Shown here one piece after another: positions 1 to 8,316 of a stretch of 18,790 nucleotides of DNA. The position numbers and the translations under genes are program-made. This stretch comes from Chalciporus piperatus. Its lineage: Eukaryota > Basidiomycota > Agaricomycetes > Boletales > Boletaceae. How positions within the stretch are numbered: position 1 is the stretch's first letter; every line of letters begins with the position of its first letter. The notes below the pieces were generated by a model. The model was not told the origin of the DNA. It was given only the letters and a program-made list of their open reading frames with translations, and did not search any database. The stretch is from the NCBI GenBank assembly GCA_038093975.1, contig JBBPTG010000372.1, positions 1 through 18,790 of the forward strand, written 5' to 3'.

Positions 1-2307
1 ATGCAAGAGCTAGATCTCCATCTTCGTTTAGAGAAATGCAACTTCGCCGTAAACGAAGTAGAATATCTTGGCATGATCGTCCGCCCCGGAGAGCTTGCCA
101 TGGATCCCGTCAAACTCGACGGCATCTCTCAATGGCCCAGTCCCACTACCGTCAAAGAAGTTCGCTCATTCCTTGGCTTTGCCAACTTCTATCGACGCTT
201 TATCCCAAATTACTCCTTAGTTGCCCGCCCTTTGATCGATCTGACCAAAAAGGATCATCGATGGGACTGGAACAATGCCTGCCAAGATGCCTTCGCCCGT
301 CTAAAACAGATGTTCCTGGCGAAACCCGTCTTATGCTTCCCAGACCTTTCCAAACCCTTCGCCATCGCAACCGACGCCTCTAAATTTGCCTCTGGAGGTA
401 TACTCCTCCAAACTGACGCCAACGGCGATTGGCACCCCTGTTCCTACCTCTCCCAATCCTTTGGTGATGCTGAACGGAACTACGATATCTATGATCGTGA
501 ACTCCTCGCCGTGATCCGTGCACTCAAAACCTGGCGACATTATCTCCACGGCTCTCCCTTCCCTGTCCAAGTCTTCACTGATCACAAAAACCTGACCTAC
601 TTCCGCCAACCCCAGAATCTAAACCGTCGGCAAGCCCGCTGGCTCCTCGATCTTGCTGACTTTGACCTGAAAATGATTCATGTTCCTGGCTCATCCCTCG
701 CCGGTCCCGATGCCTTATCTAGGCGTGCTGATCACTTTCCCATCAACGCCGATGACAATGCGGGTACCACTCTACTACCACCCTCCCTATTTGTCCGTGT
801 CATCGACGCCGCCATGAACAACCACATTTCCAGTCTTTCCAAAGATGACCCGTTTCTCCTCACCGCATTACAAGCCATTGACGGCGATATCCCAGCGCCA
901 TTCCGATCCCGGCTGGCTGACTGGCAGATGAATAACGGTGTCCTGACCTACCAAGGTCGCGTTTACATTCCACCGGACGAAAACTTACGTCGCACTGTCG
1001 TCCAACGCTGCCATGATCACCCCACCGCCGGCCACCCGGGTTATCTCAAAACTAGACAGCTGGTTGCTGCTGAATTCTGGTGGCCTGGTCTTGCACAGTT
1101 TGTGCGCAAATATGTCGAAGGATGCGCAACCTGCCAACAGAACAAAGTGAACACGCATCCAACTACTCCACCCTTGATGCCCATACCGTCAAAGAGCTCC
1201 AAGCCGTTCCAGCAAGTGTCCTGTGACCTAATCACCGACCTACCCATTTCCAATGGCTTCGATTCTCTGTTGGTCGTGGTCGACCACGGGCTTACGAAGG
1301 GGGTAATTCTCTGCCCTACTAAGAAAACTGTCACCGCCGAAGGGATCGCCTCCCTCTTTTTCCACAAAGTCTACCTGAGATTCGGTCTTTACGACAAAAT
1401 CATCAGCGACCGAGGACCACAATTCGCATCCGAGTTCGCTCGTGAACTAGGACGAATCCTTGGATACGACCTTTCCCTCTCCACCGCCTACCATCCCCAA
1501 TCCGATGGGGAAACTGAACGTGTCAACCAGGAAGTAGAAACCTATCTCCGAATCTACTGTGGAGATAACCCCATATCCTGGGCTGATTCTATCTCCCACG
1601 CCGAATTTGCACACAATCATCGACCCCACTCTGTCACCGGCAAATCCCCGTTCTATCTCATGATGGGATATGAACCCCGTCCTCTTCCTTCGGTGATTGC
1701 TGACTCCGCTCTACCCGCTGTCGAACTTCGCCTTCATTCCCTCACTGCTGCCAGAGACGAAGCACTCGCCTCACACGAGCTTGCCAGACAAGTGATGTCC
1801 GCACGAACTCGACAGAAGTTCAAACCATTTGCCAAAGGAGACAAAGTCTGGCTAGAAGCAAGAAACCTCAAACGGTCCCTTACTTCCCCAAAGTTCGCCC
1901 CGAAACGAGAAGGACCCTTTACCATCACGCAGGTCTTATCCCCACTATCTTATAAACTCCGCCTCCCACAAACGTGGAAGATCCACCCCGTGTTTCATGC
2001 TTCTCTGTTATCGCCCTATCGCGAAAACCCCGTACACGGACCGAACTTCCCGGCTCCACCACCTGACTTGATAGAAGGCGAAGAAGAGTATGAAATCGAA
2101 AAGATTCTCCGACACCGAAGTTTCTCCGGACGCCACTCGTACCTGGTTCGCTGGAAAGGATATACTGCTGACGAAGATCGCTGGCTCAAAGAGACAGACC
2201 TTACCCACGCCAAGGATGTTCTTGAAAACTATAAGAAAGCTCATCCATCCGCCTTCCCTTCTTCCTCAAGATCCCCATCTTCTGTCAGACGCAAAACTCG
2301 CCGCTGA
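1..2307 (+). CDS. pol: Gypsy Pol polyprotein, C-terminal 768 residues (RT end, RNase H, integrase, chromodomain)
   Basis: This is the replication and integration polyprotein of element 1; its N-terminal third (protease and RT fingers/palm) is off the left edge. Visible residues 1-85 are the RT thumb/connection (FLGFANFYRRFI). RNase H follows with D125, E167 and D194 in TDASKF, YDREL and FTDHKN. The integrase zinc-binding region spans about 338-378 and ends in CATC. The DD35E catalytic core is D409, D470 and E506, with exactly 35 residues between the last two. A GPF-type module (REGPF) and a chromodomain (YLVRWKGY, near residue 720) close the protein. Chromodomains usually direct integration towards particular chromatin marks. 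The reading frame is intact to TGA at 2305-2307. Against element 2 there are about nine substitutions and one lost codon (one ACT in a short triplet run near 1318). The listed start is the window edge, not a real initiation site. Confidence 0.95.
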   Translation: MQELDLHLRLEKCNFAVNEVEYLGMIVRPGELAMDPVKLDGISQWPSPTTVKEVRSFLGFANFYRRFIPNYSLVARPLIDLTKKDHRWDWNNACQDAFARLKQMFLAKPVLCFPDLSKPFAIATDASKFASGGILLQTDANGDWHPCSYLSQSFGDAERNYDIYDRELLAVIRALKTWRHYLHGSPFPVQVFTDHKNLTYFRQPQNLNRRQARWLLDLADFDLKMIHVPGSSLAGPDALSRRADHFPINADDNAGTTLLPPSLFVRVIDAAMNNHISSLSKDDPFLLTALQAIDGDIPAPFRSRLADWQMNNGVLTYQGRVYIPPDENLRRTVVQRCHDHPTAGHPGYLKTRQLVAAEFWWPGLAQFVRKYVEGCATCQQNKVNTHPTTPPLMPIPSKSSKPFQQVSCDLITDLPISNGFDSLLVVVDHGLTKGVILCPTKKTVTAEGIASLFFHKVYLRFGLYDKIISDRGPQFASEFARELGRILGYDLSLSTAYHPQSDGETERVNQEVETYLRIYCGDNPISWADSISHAEFAHNHRPHSVTGKSPFYLMMGYEPRPLPSVIADSALPAVELRLHSLTAARDEALASHELARQVMSARTRQKFKPFAKGDKVWLEARNLKRSLTSPKFAPKREGPFTITQVLSPLSYKLRLPQTWKIHPVFHASLLSPYRENPVHGPNFPAPPPDLIEGEEEYEIEKILRHRSFSGRHSYLVRWKGYTADEDRWLKETDLTHAKDVLENYKKAHPSAFPSSSRSPSSVRRKTRR

Positions 2308-2311
2308 AACT

Positions 2312-3478
2312 ATGTCTGCTCCTACTACCCCTTCGTCAACCACTATGTCTTCCATCTCTTCCCTTTCTCGTTCTTCTTCGTCTCCTACTTACCCCCCTGG
2401 TTTACCTATTCGTTCTCTACCTATTCAACCCACTCGTCCCTCTTCCCCCGAACCCGCTAGCCCAACCGTCGCTGAGGCTGGATGGAATACCACTGGTCTT
2501 CCACTAAACCCCGCTGGATGGCCAGTCTTGCAGGAAGACCTAGATGCCCCCACTCATATTGCCGCTATTCCCACCGTCAGAGTCTCGTCCGTTGAATTAC
2601 CACTCGCCGCCCATCGTCTTCGTGACGAGTTGATGGACAACACCGTCATGGATCGTATGTCCCAATTCTTACTTGACTCACGTCTCTCTGTACCCATCGG
2701 CGCCCACCTTGATCTGGGGTCACCCCTCTTTGCCCTCTACCGTGCCTACCTGCAAGCATCTCGTCTCGCCAATCTTCCTCCTTCCCTGACGACGGTTCAC
2801 CAAGCTCATTCAGAAGCTGCCTCCCTCCGCAACATCCACGGTGATCTAATTACCAACCTCAGCATTGCTCTCTATGAGCTACGGATGCCGGAGTTTCTGA
2901 ATGACCTAGATCGCTACCTCAGAGAATCCGCCTCTGCGGCTCAATCTCCAACCCCTGTCATCGGAGTTTCTACCTCATCTCTCCCCTCGTCGACTCCTTC
3001 CGCGTCTAGCTCCCCTTTGAACGATGAAGAGGAAGCAGTCTTCTTTCGTGCAGAACGTAACCACATTACCTCGCAACGACAACGAACTGGCACCATACCT
3101 CTATCCACCTCACATCCCCAGTACCACGATGCCTGCTTCGTATGTCACCGACTGGGCCATATACGTGTCCACTGTCCCGTATACCAGTGTCCCACGTGCT
3201 TCCGCTGGGCACCCAGTCACATTCAAGGTCGTTGCCCACTTAGGCGTGGACAGAGACATACAACCACGCCACCTGTTGCACCCTCTTCCCGTTCGCGCCG
3301 ATCAACCAATACCAATCGAGCTGCTCGACGCCCCCCTCCACTCTATACCCGTATCTCGGGTGAGGCTTATTCACGCGACGACGACGACGCCACTCTCTAT
3401 GACGGAGATGATCCAACCGACGATGTCGGATATGCAAACATGACCGGTTCTCCAGGTCATTACGGGTTAAGCATTTGA
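2312..3478 (+). CDS. Third ORF of the chromovirus: Ser/Pro-rich protein with two zinc knuckles (element 1)
   Basis: 388 codons follow the Pol stop with only four bases between (TGA-AACT-ATG), in the +1 frame relative to Pol. The N-terminal ~80 residues are rich in Ser, Thr and Pro. A helical-looking middle follows, then another Ser/Pro linker. Near the C-terminus is a canonical CX2CX4HX4C knuckle (CFVCHRLGHIRVHC), followed after four residues by a second CX2CX6HX4C knuckle (CPTCFRWAPSHIQGRC) and a basic Arg-rich stretch; the end is acidic. No signal peptide or membrane segment is visible, so it does not look like an envelope protein. A nucleic-acid-binding, Gag-nucleocapsid-like role is inferred. 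The frame is open upstream to 2075 within the chromodomain codons, so an ATG at 2090 is possible. I chose 2312 because residues upstream are simply another reading of the chromodomain. The short stop-start distance suggests reinitiation. Function is unknown. Confidence 0.8.
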   Translation: MSAPTTPSSTTMSSISSLSRSSSSPTYPPGLPIRSLPIQPTRPSSPEPASPTVAEAGWNTTGLPLNPAGWPVLQEDLDAPTHIAAIPTVRVSSVELPLAAHRLRDELMDNTVMDRMSQFLLDSRLSVPIGAHLDLGSPLFALYRAYLQASRLANLPPSLTTVHQAHSEAASLRNIHGDLITNLSIALYELRMPEFLNDLDRYLRESASAAQSPTPVIGVSTSSLPSSTPSASSSPLNDEEEAVFFRAERNHITSQRQRTGTIPLSTSHPQYHDACFVCHRLGHIRVHCPVYQCPTCFRWAPSHIQGRCPLRRGQRHTTTPPVAPSSRSRRSTNTNRAARRPPPLYTRISGEAYSRDDDDATLYDGDDPTDDVGYANMTGSPGHYGLSI

Positions 3479-3510
3479 CTAGTTTTTATCTTCGTCGATG
3501 ACTTGATTCT

Positions 3511-3523
3511 AATACGGGGGTAA
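3511..3523 (+). promoter_or_regulatory. Candidate polypurine tract before 3' LTR (element 1)
   Basis: A G-run (GGGGG) followed by TAA lies immediately upstream of the LTR start, where plus-strand DNA synthesis is primed in LTR retroelements. The purine tract is short and interrupted by T. The same sequence is present before the 3' LTR of element 2 (12376-12388, opposite strand). Assignment rests on position and conservation. Confidence 0.5.
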
Positions 3524-3773
3524 TGTTACGATCACTCATTCTTTCCTTCTTTGTTACCTTGTACTAAGTCCTAGCCGCTGGTTCAAGTCCTGCCTAGGCC
3601 CCTTATTTCTTACCTTGCTTTAGTCAGCGAACATTCCTTAATGTTCTTTCACCTTCCACGCTTCGTCATCGCTGACTTGTATACTTACCGAGCATGACTC
3701 ATTCCTATTCGTCATGACTTGTTCTTACGTATTCTGACTTGTTCTATGCCTGCCCTTAACTCGTTTCTTCACT

Positions 3774-3780
3774 TATATAA
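3774..3780 (+). promoter_or_regulatory. LTR TATA box (element 1)
   Basis: TATATAA inside the LTR, conserved in the element 2 LTR. It is 32 nt upstream of the sequence TAACTTAGACCT that is complementary to the presumed primer-binding site, a normal TATA-to-start distance. Confidence 0.75.
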
Positions 3781-3805
3781 ACCCTCGAGTTTCCTCCTGT
3801 AACCC

Positions 3806-3817
3806 TAACTTAGACCT
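3806..3817 (+). promoter_or_regulatory. Presumed RNA 5' end / self-primer sequence in LTR
   Basis: TAACTTAGACCT is the exact reverse complement of the 12 nt lying 2 nt inside the 5' LTR of element 2 (18614-18625). In Tf1-type elements the 5' end of the transcript anneals to the primer-binding site and primes reverse transcription. The placement just downstream of the TATA box fits this. The same 12 nt are conserved in the element 2 LTR (12084-12095, minus strand). Confidence 0.7.
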
Positions 3818-3992
3818 ACGCAATCTAGCTTGGTCATTCCCCGCTTCCTTGAACCTTCTGAGAGTCACCGTCCCACTCTTGAACGGACGCTAGGCCTTAA
3901 CGTGGACATCCCATCGTTAGGCTACCTTGAAACCCTTGTCTTCGACTAGGCTTTTGTGTCTACGCTTTGAACTACCCGGTACAAGCGTAACA

Positions 3993-4835
3993 GTCACCCA
4001 GTCATCAAGTAGTTTCAGTAGTCTTAGTAACCCAGTGGCCTAGTGGCCCAGTCATCCAGTCATTTCAGTAGCTTCAGTAGCTCAGGCATTCAGTCATCCA
4101 GTAGTCTCAGTAGTCTCAGTCATCCAGCAGCCCAGTCATCCAGTCATCCAGTCATTTCAGTAGTCCCAGTAGCTCAGTCATCCAGTCATCCAGTCATTTC
4201 AGTGGTCTCATTAGTCCAGTGGCCAAGTGTTCCAGTTATCCAGTAGTTCCAGTAACCCAGCAGCCCAGTCATCAAGTCATCCAGTTACTTCAGTAGTCTC
4301 AGTAGCCCAGTCATTCAGTCATTCAGTCATCCAGTAGTTCCAGTAACCCAGCATCCCAGTCATCCAGTCATCCAGTAGTTCCAGTAACCCAGCAGCCCAG
4401 TCATCCAATCATCCAGTCACTTCAGTAGTCTCAGTAGCTCAGTAGCCCAGTGTTCCAGTCATCCAGACATCTCAGTAGCCTAGTAGCTCAGTTTCCCAGT
4501 CATGTAGTCATCTCAGCAGCCTAGTAGCCCAGTGCCCTAGTCATCCAGCAATCCAGTTGTCTCATTACTCCAGCCATCCAGTATTCCAGTATTCCAGTAA
4601 TCTAGTCACTCAGTGGTCCAGTAATCCAGTCACTCCAGTCACTCCAGTCACAGTCACACAAGTCACACAAGTCACTCCAGTAATCCAGTCACCTCAGTAA
4701 TCCAGTCACTCCAGTAATCCAGTCATCCTGTGGTCCAGTAAACCAGTCACTTCAGTCACACCAGTCATACCAGTTATCCAGTTACCCAGCCCTCAGCTCA
4801 CCCAATCACTCCAGTACTACTCAGTATCTAATAGA
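3993..4835. repeat. CAGT-rich short-period satellite array
   Basis: About 840 bp made almost entirely of CAGT followed by 4-6 variable bases (CAGTCATC, CAGTAGTC, CAGTAACC, CAGTCATTTC and similar). A higher-order motif, AGTTCCAGTAACCCAGC, recurs at least three times between about 4240 and 4400. Towards the right end the units shift to CAGTCACTCCAGTAATC types. Open frames across it are simple by-products of the repeat. The same family, mostly in the opposite orientation, reappears inside the H+-ATPase pseudogene at 6810-6963. Confidence 0.9.
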
Positions 4836-4879
4836 GTCATTCTAATGAGTGACATTTTATAATCATTCATAGGATGGAT

Positions 4880-5425
4880 TATAGCTAAAGTCCACAAAAA
4901 TGTGTACTAAAAGTGTAGTTAACAATGTGGGAAAGGGTATTAGGATTGAGTGTAGTGAAGTGCACAAAAAAGCGTAGTAAAAGTGTAGTTACAAGTGTGG
5001 GAAAGTATAGCTAGATTGAGTGTAGCAAAAGTGTACAAAAAAGCGTAGTAAAAGTGTAGTGAAATGTGTGGGAAAGTGTGTAGTGATAGAGTGTAGCTAA
5101 AGTGGACAAAAAAGTGTACTAAAAGTGTAGTTACAAGTGTAGTGATTGAGTGTAGCAAAGTGTAACAAAAAAGCGTAGTAAAACTTGAATCAAATGTGTA
5201 GGAAAGTGTAGCTAGATTGAGTGTAACAAAAGTGTACAAAAAAGCGTAGTAAATGTGTAGTTACAAGTGTGGGAAAGTGTATTAGGTTAGAGTGTAGCAA
5301 AAGTGTACAAAAAAGCGCAGTAAGTGTGTAGTTACAAGTGTAGCAAAGTATGTGGAGATCAAACCTATTGAAAGTGTACAAAAAAGCATACACAAGTGTA
5401 CAAAAAATATGGTAGCTATCTAGTG
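4880..5425. repeat. 71-bp-period minisatellite, about 8 units
   Basis: The landmark ACAAAAA(A) starts at 4894, 4964, 5035, 5106, 5165, 5236, 5307 and 5378. The spacings are 70, 71, 71, 59, 71, 71 and 71. The single short unit (5106-5164) has lost 12 bp. Each unit is an A/G-rich string of AGTGTA-type words such as AAAGTGTAGTTACAAGTGTGGG. The array sits directly beside the CAGT satellite and decays at both ends. No gene is visible in it. Confidence 0.9.
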
Positions 5426-5495
5426 TAGGAGATCCTAATAAAGTGTAGCCACATTTCCCTAATGCTCGGACTTGACACAAAATCCGCGCGAAAAA

Positions 5496-5505
5496 GTCAC
5501 GTGAC
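5496..5505. promoter_or_regulatory. Palindromic E-box GTCACGTGAC
   Basis: A perfect 10-bp palindrome centred on CACGTG, the binding word of bHLH regulators such as the Cbf1/Pho4 class in fungi. It lies about 690 bp upstream of the ATPase ATG; a second CACGTG is at 6062-6067. Assignment as a regulatory site is by motif only. Confidence 0.35.
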
Positions 5506-5576
5506 CATGTTGAATTTGCCGCGCCACCTCTTCGACTCTCTCTCACCACTACACCACACCTCAACAACAACAAAAC

Positions 5577-5812
5577 GGCCGGCGAGGGCTCAAAAGCCCC
5601 GCCGGCATCGCCAGGTGAGTGAAAACTCGCTCACCACCATATCCGCTCACCTCGCAAACAGCCTGCTGCCACCTACCACCTCACTCTCGACACGAAAACG
5701 ACGAAAACGCGAAAACGCGGCCGGCGTGGGCTCAACAGCCCCACCGGCTTCACGAGGTGACCCCTGACATCCACCTCCACCCCCACTCGTGGGCTCAACA
5801 GCCCCGCCGGTC
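5577..5812. repeat. Three hairpin-forming GGCTCAAMAGCCCC repeats
   Basis: Copies lie at 5577-5606, 5719-5748 and 5788-5812. Each has the core GGGCT-CAAM-AGCCCC flanked by GC-rich arms; in the first two the arms GCCGG/CCGGC also pair. This gives imperfect stem-loops with a four-base loop. The 14-mer GGCTCAAAAGCCCC of copy 1 (5587-5600) also occurs in the end of the hAT element at 10277-10290. Confidence 0.55.
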
Positions 5813-6809
5813 TCACCTCCCTTCTCCCCACCTTACGCTACAGCCGCCTCTCGTGGCTCCTCGCATCCCAATTCCCACACCCATTCGAGATCCTCGTCTC
5901 GCTCGTCGCAAAGATCGCTTTCGATCGACGAGATGTTGCTAGAAGCATCCACTGACGACCCGCGTTCCCGTGGGGAACCTCAGTCACCGCGTGCCGTTAT
6001 CGCACACCACCAACACCCCAATCATGCCCCTTCGCTATACACCCAGCATTCCATTGTTAACCACGTGTCGACTTCGACTGTCATCCGCATTCTTCTTTTC
6101 GAGTCTCCCCGCTAAAAAAAGGCCACCGTCTATAGAGTCTTTCTGTAGGGCTTTCCCTCCTCCCTTTTCTCCCCCCTCCCCGCCCGAACCATGTCCGAAC
6201 CAAACGTGGAAAAGGAGCCTGGCCCACAGGGCGAAGAGTCCCCCGTCGCTGATACGCCTGCTGATGAAAAGCGCAAGAGAGTTTACAAGGGATTTGAGCA
6301 TGATGCCGACAAACTAACCCGTACGTTTTTGCTCATTTTCGAGTTTTTTTCCCCTTTCCGTTGAATCATGACCATCCGCCTCAGACGCGAACATGGACAT
6401 GTCTCTGGTTCGTCGCGTTTCGAAACACTTTTGGTGTACTATTTCATGTGTACGAAAGATTGAGCTGAAGGCCGAAGACTTGTACGATAAGGAGAAGGTT
6501 GACCTTGAGACGATCGTGATTGAGGATGTCTTCAAGCTGCTCCAGTGCGATGAGAACGGTTTGTCGCCAGAGGAAGCCCAACGTCGCATTGAGTTGTTTG
6601 GCCCGAACAGGCTCGAGCAGGAAGAACAGAACGTGTTTCTCCAAGTGAGTCGTCATATTCTGTTGACGCGATGATTTCTCTAAGACATCACCATTTAGTT
6701 CTTGAGTTTCATGTGGAACCCTTTGTCCTGGGTCATGGAGGGTGCTGCCCTTGTTGCCATCGTCTTGTCAAACGGCAACCACCAACCCCCAGACTGGCAG
6801 GATTTCGTG

Positions 6810-6963
6810 ACTGGAACACTGGGCTACTGATCTACTGAGACTACTGAAGTGACTGGGCTAATGAACCAATGAGATTACTGAAATGACTGGCTGACTGGAT
6901 GACTGGGCAACTGAGCAACTGGCGTACTGGTTTAACTGATCCAGTCATTCCAGTAACTTCAGA
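6810..6963. repeat. CAGT-satellite segment replacing an ATPase exon
   Basis: About 154 bp of ACTG-type repeats (the complement of CAGT) that turn to the CAGT orientation in the last ~25 bases. The segment is bounded by ACTGGAA at 6810 and TTCCAGT near 6947-6953, an inverted pair. It follows directly after the ATPase codons DWQDFV and ends about 10 bases before an intron-like 3' splice site (TTTTTGCAG, ending 6972). Same family as the array at 3993-4835. Confidence 0.85.
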
Positions 6964-8260
6964 CTTTTTGCAGTGTTGCTGATGTTCAAGATTGGTGATC
7001 TCGTTCCTGCCGACTGTCGTCTCACTGAGGCTATCAATGTCTCTATTGACCAAGCCGCTCTCACCGGCGAGTCACTTCCCCAGAGCAAGAAGGTCAGTGA
7101 CCAATGTTTCTCGTGAGTTACCGTTCATTATTTCTTGGCGGGAGGTTACTCAACGGATATACAGTGGTTCAACTTGCAAACAGGGTGAAGCTGAGGGTGT
7201 TGTCATCTCTACCGGTGCCAACACTTTCTTCGGTCGTGCGGCTTCCCTCGTTGGTCAAGACGACGATACCACCGGTCACTTGCAGAAGATTCTTGCTCAG
7301 ATCGGTTCCTTCTGCTTGGTTTCCATCGGTATCTTTGTTGTCGCCGAAATCCTCATTCTCTACGCTGGTTTCAGGTACAACTACCATCGCGGCCTTAACA
7401 ATATCCTTGTCCTCTTGATCGGCGGTATTCCTATTGCCATGCCCACGGTCCTGTCGGTTACCCTTGCAGTCGGTGCTCAGCAGCTAGCCAAGCACAAGGC
7501 TATCGTTACGCGTATCACTGCTATCGAAGAGCTTGCCGGTGTCACCATCCTCTGCTCTGACAAGACTGGTACCCTCACTACCAACAAGCTCACCATCAAC
7601 AAGTCTACGATTTGTACCTACGGTCCTGTCTCCGCCGATGACGTCATGCTCCTCACTGCATATGCGTCTCGTACTGAGAACAAGGATGCAATCGATGCTT
7701 CCTTTGTCTCTGCTCTTGGTGACGTCTCTCGTGCCCGTGCTGGCATCAAGCTTTTGGATTTCAAGCCTTTCAACCCTGTCGACAAGCGCACGGAGATCAC
7801 TTGCCGCGAGGAGTCATCTGGCAAACTCAAACATATCACGAAGGGTATGACTGGTATGATCATCGAGCTCTGCACGCGCAACAAGACTGACGAGATCGAG
7901 AACAAACTGGAAGCCGATGTCGAGGAGTTTGCTACGCGTGGTCTTCACGCGCTTGCTGTCGCTTACGAGGAGTTGGATGGTGACGATTTTGAGGCTGAGG
8001 GTAACGGTTTCGAGCTCATTGGTCTACTCGCCAGCTTCGACCCCCCTCGTGAAGACACCGAGCAAACCATTGATGATGCCATCGCCCTCGGTGTCAAAGT
8101 CAAGATAGTTACCGGTGATCAATTGGCTATTGCGAAGGAAACGGGTCGTCGTCTCGGTCTGGGTGATCACATGTACCCTGCCAAAGTCCTCAAGGACGGG
8201 CCTGCGCCTGGCAGCAAGCACATGAGCCTGGACGAGATGATCTTGGATGCCAACGGTTTT

Positions 8261-8316
8261 GCTAGTAAGTCGTTTCGTCGCCACTACATGGGTTCTTTGT
8301 CTTACATATCTTCACT
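8261..8316 (+). other. Deletion junction in the ATPase pseudogene
   Basis: The left side ends in the codons for DANGFA followed by GTAAGT at 8265, which looks like a former 5' splice site. The right side resumes with membrane-segment codons from about 8302. The reading frame changes between the two sides. The coding lost, judged from the family's known order, is roughly 150 residues including the GDGxNDAP hinge. Confidence 0.75.

Larger units (their letters stand above)
1..3992 (+). mobile_element. Ty3/Gypsy chromovirus, element 1 (3' part; 5' part outside window)
   Basis: The order is RT end - RNase H - integrase - chromodomain - third ORF - LTR, which is the Ty3/Gypsy order with a chromovirus C-terminus. 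The left edge of the window cuts the element inside the RT domain; its first base corresponds to position 15901 of element 2. Both ORFs present are uninterrupted. The right end is the LTR terminus CGTAACA at 3992, directly followed by CAGT-satellite DNA, so the element appears to have inserted at or in that array. The flanking five bases after the LTR are GTCAC, but the matching target duplication lies outside the window. It is in inverted orientation to element 2, about 7.9 kb away. Confidence 0.95.
3524..3992 (+). repeat. 3' LTR of element 1 (469 bp)
   Basis: Starts TGTTACG and ends CGTAACA, a perfect 7-bp terminal inverted repeat with the canonical TG...CA ends. The same 469-bp length occurs in the element 2 LTR at 11907-12375. 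It contains a TATA box at 3774, a presumed transcription start near 3806, and a tRNA-T-arm-like GGTTCAAGTCC at 3580-3590. By eye it differs from the element 2 LTR at about 11% of U3 positions but only about 4% of R-U5 positions. Confidence 0.95.
5426..6190. other. Upstream region of the ATPase pseudogene; no confident gene
   Basis: About 765 bp of mostly C-rich, A/C-skewed DNA. It contains several overlapping open frames rich in Pro, Ser, Arg and His (for example 5507-5767 and 5789-6115), none with a recognisable domain. One stretch in the 5789-6115 frame (SIDEMLLEASTDD) has a protein-like composition and could be a gene remnant, but I cannot assign it. The last ~40 bases before 6191 form a C/T-rich tract typical of strong fungal promoters, so part of this is probably the former ATPase promoter and leader. 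E-box CACGTG words occur at 5498-5503 and 6062-6067. Confidence 0.5.

Noticed and set aside
2090..2311. Longer start of the third ORF at the ATG inside the chromodomain region
   Set aside because: The residues before 2312 are only the +1 reading of the chromodomain codons, and the composition changes to ORF-like Ser/Thr-rich sequence right at 2312. Kept as an alternative only.
2312..3478. Third ORF as an envelope gene (endogenous retrovirus-like)
   Set aside because: No signal peptide, transmembrane segment or Cys-pattern of envelope proteins; tandem zinc knuckles point to nucleic-acid binding.
4043..4246. Serine-rich small ORF
   Set aside because: It is a translation of the CAGT satellite with no sign of coding constraint.
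3993..4835. CRISPR-like array in the CAGT repeats
   Set aside because: Units are 8-10 bp with no unique spacers, and the context is a eukaryotic nuclear genome.
4940..5573. Minus-strand ORFs rich in Tyr, Thr and Leu
   Set aside because: They are readings of the 71-bp A/G-rich repeat and its edge; the periodic composition explains the open frames.
5507..6115. Proline/serine/arginine-rich genes upstream of the ATPase
   Set aside because: Overlapping frames of biased C-rich DNA with no domain or convincing splice structure; described only as a region.
6807..6972. The CAGT segment as a functional intron (GTGACT...TTGCAG)
   Set aside because: Joining 6806 to 6973 gives a stop within three codons and still lacks the TM2 and actuator coding found in the family.
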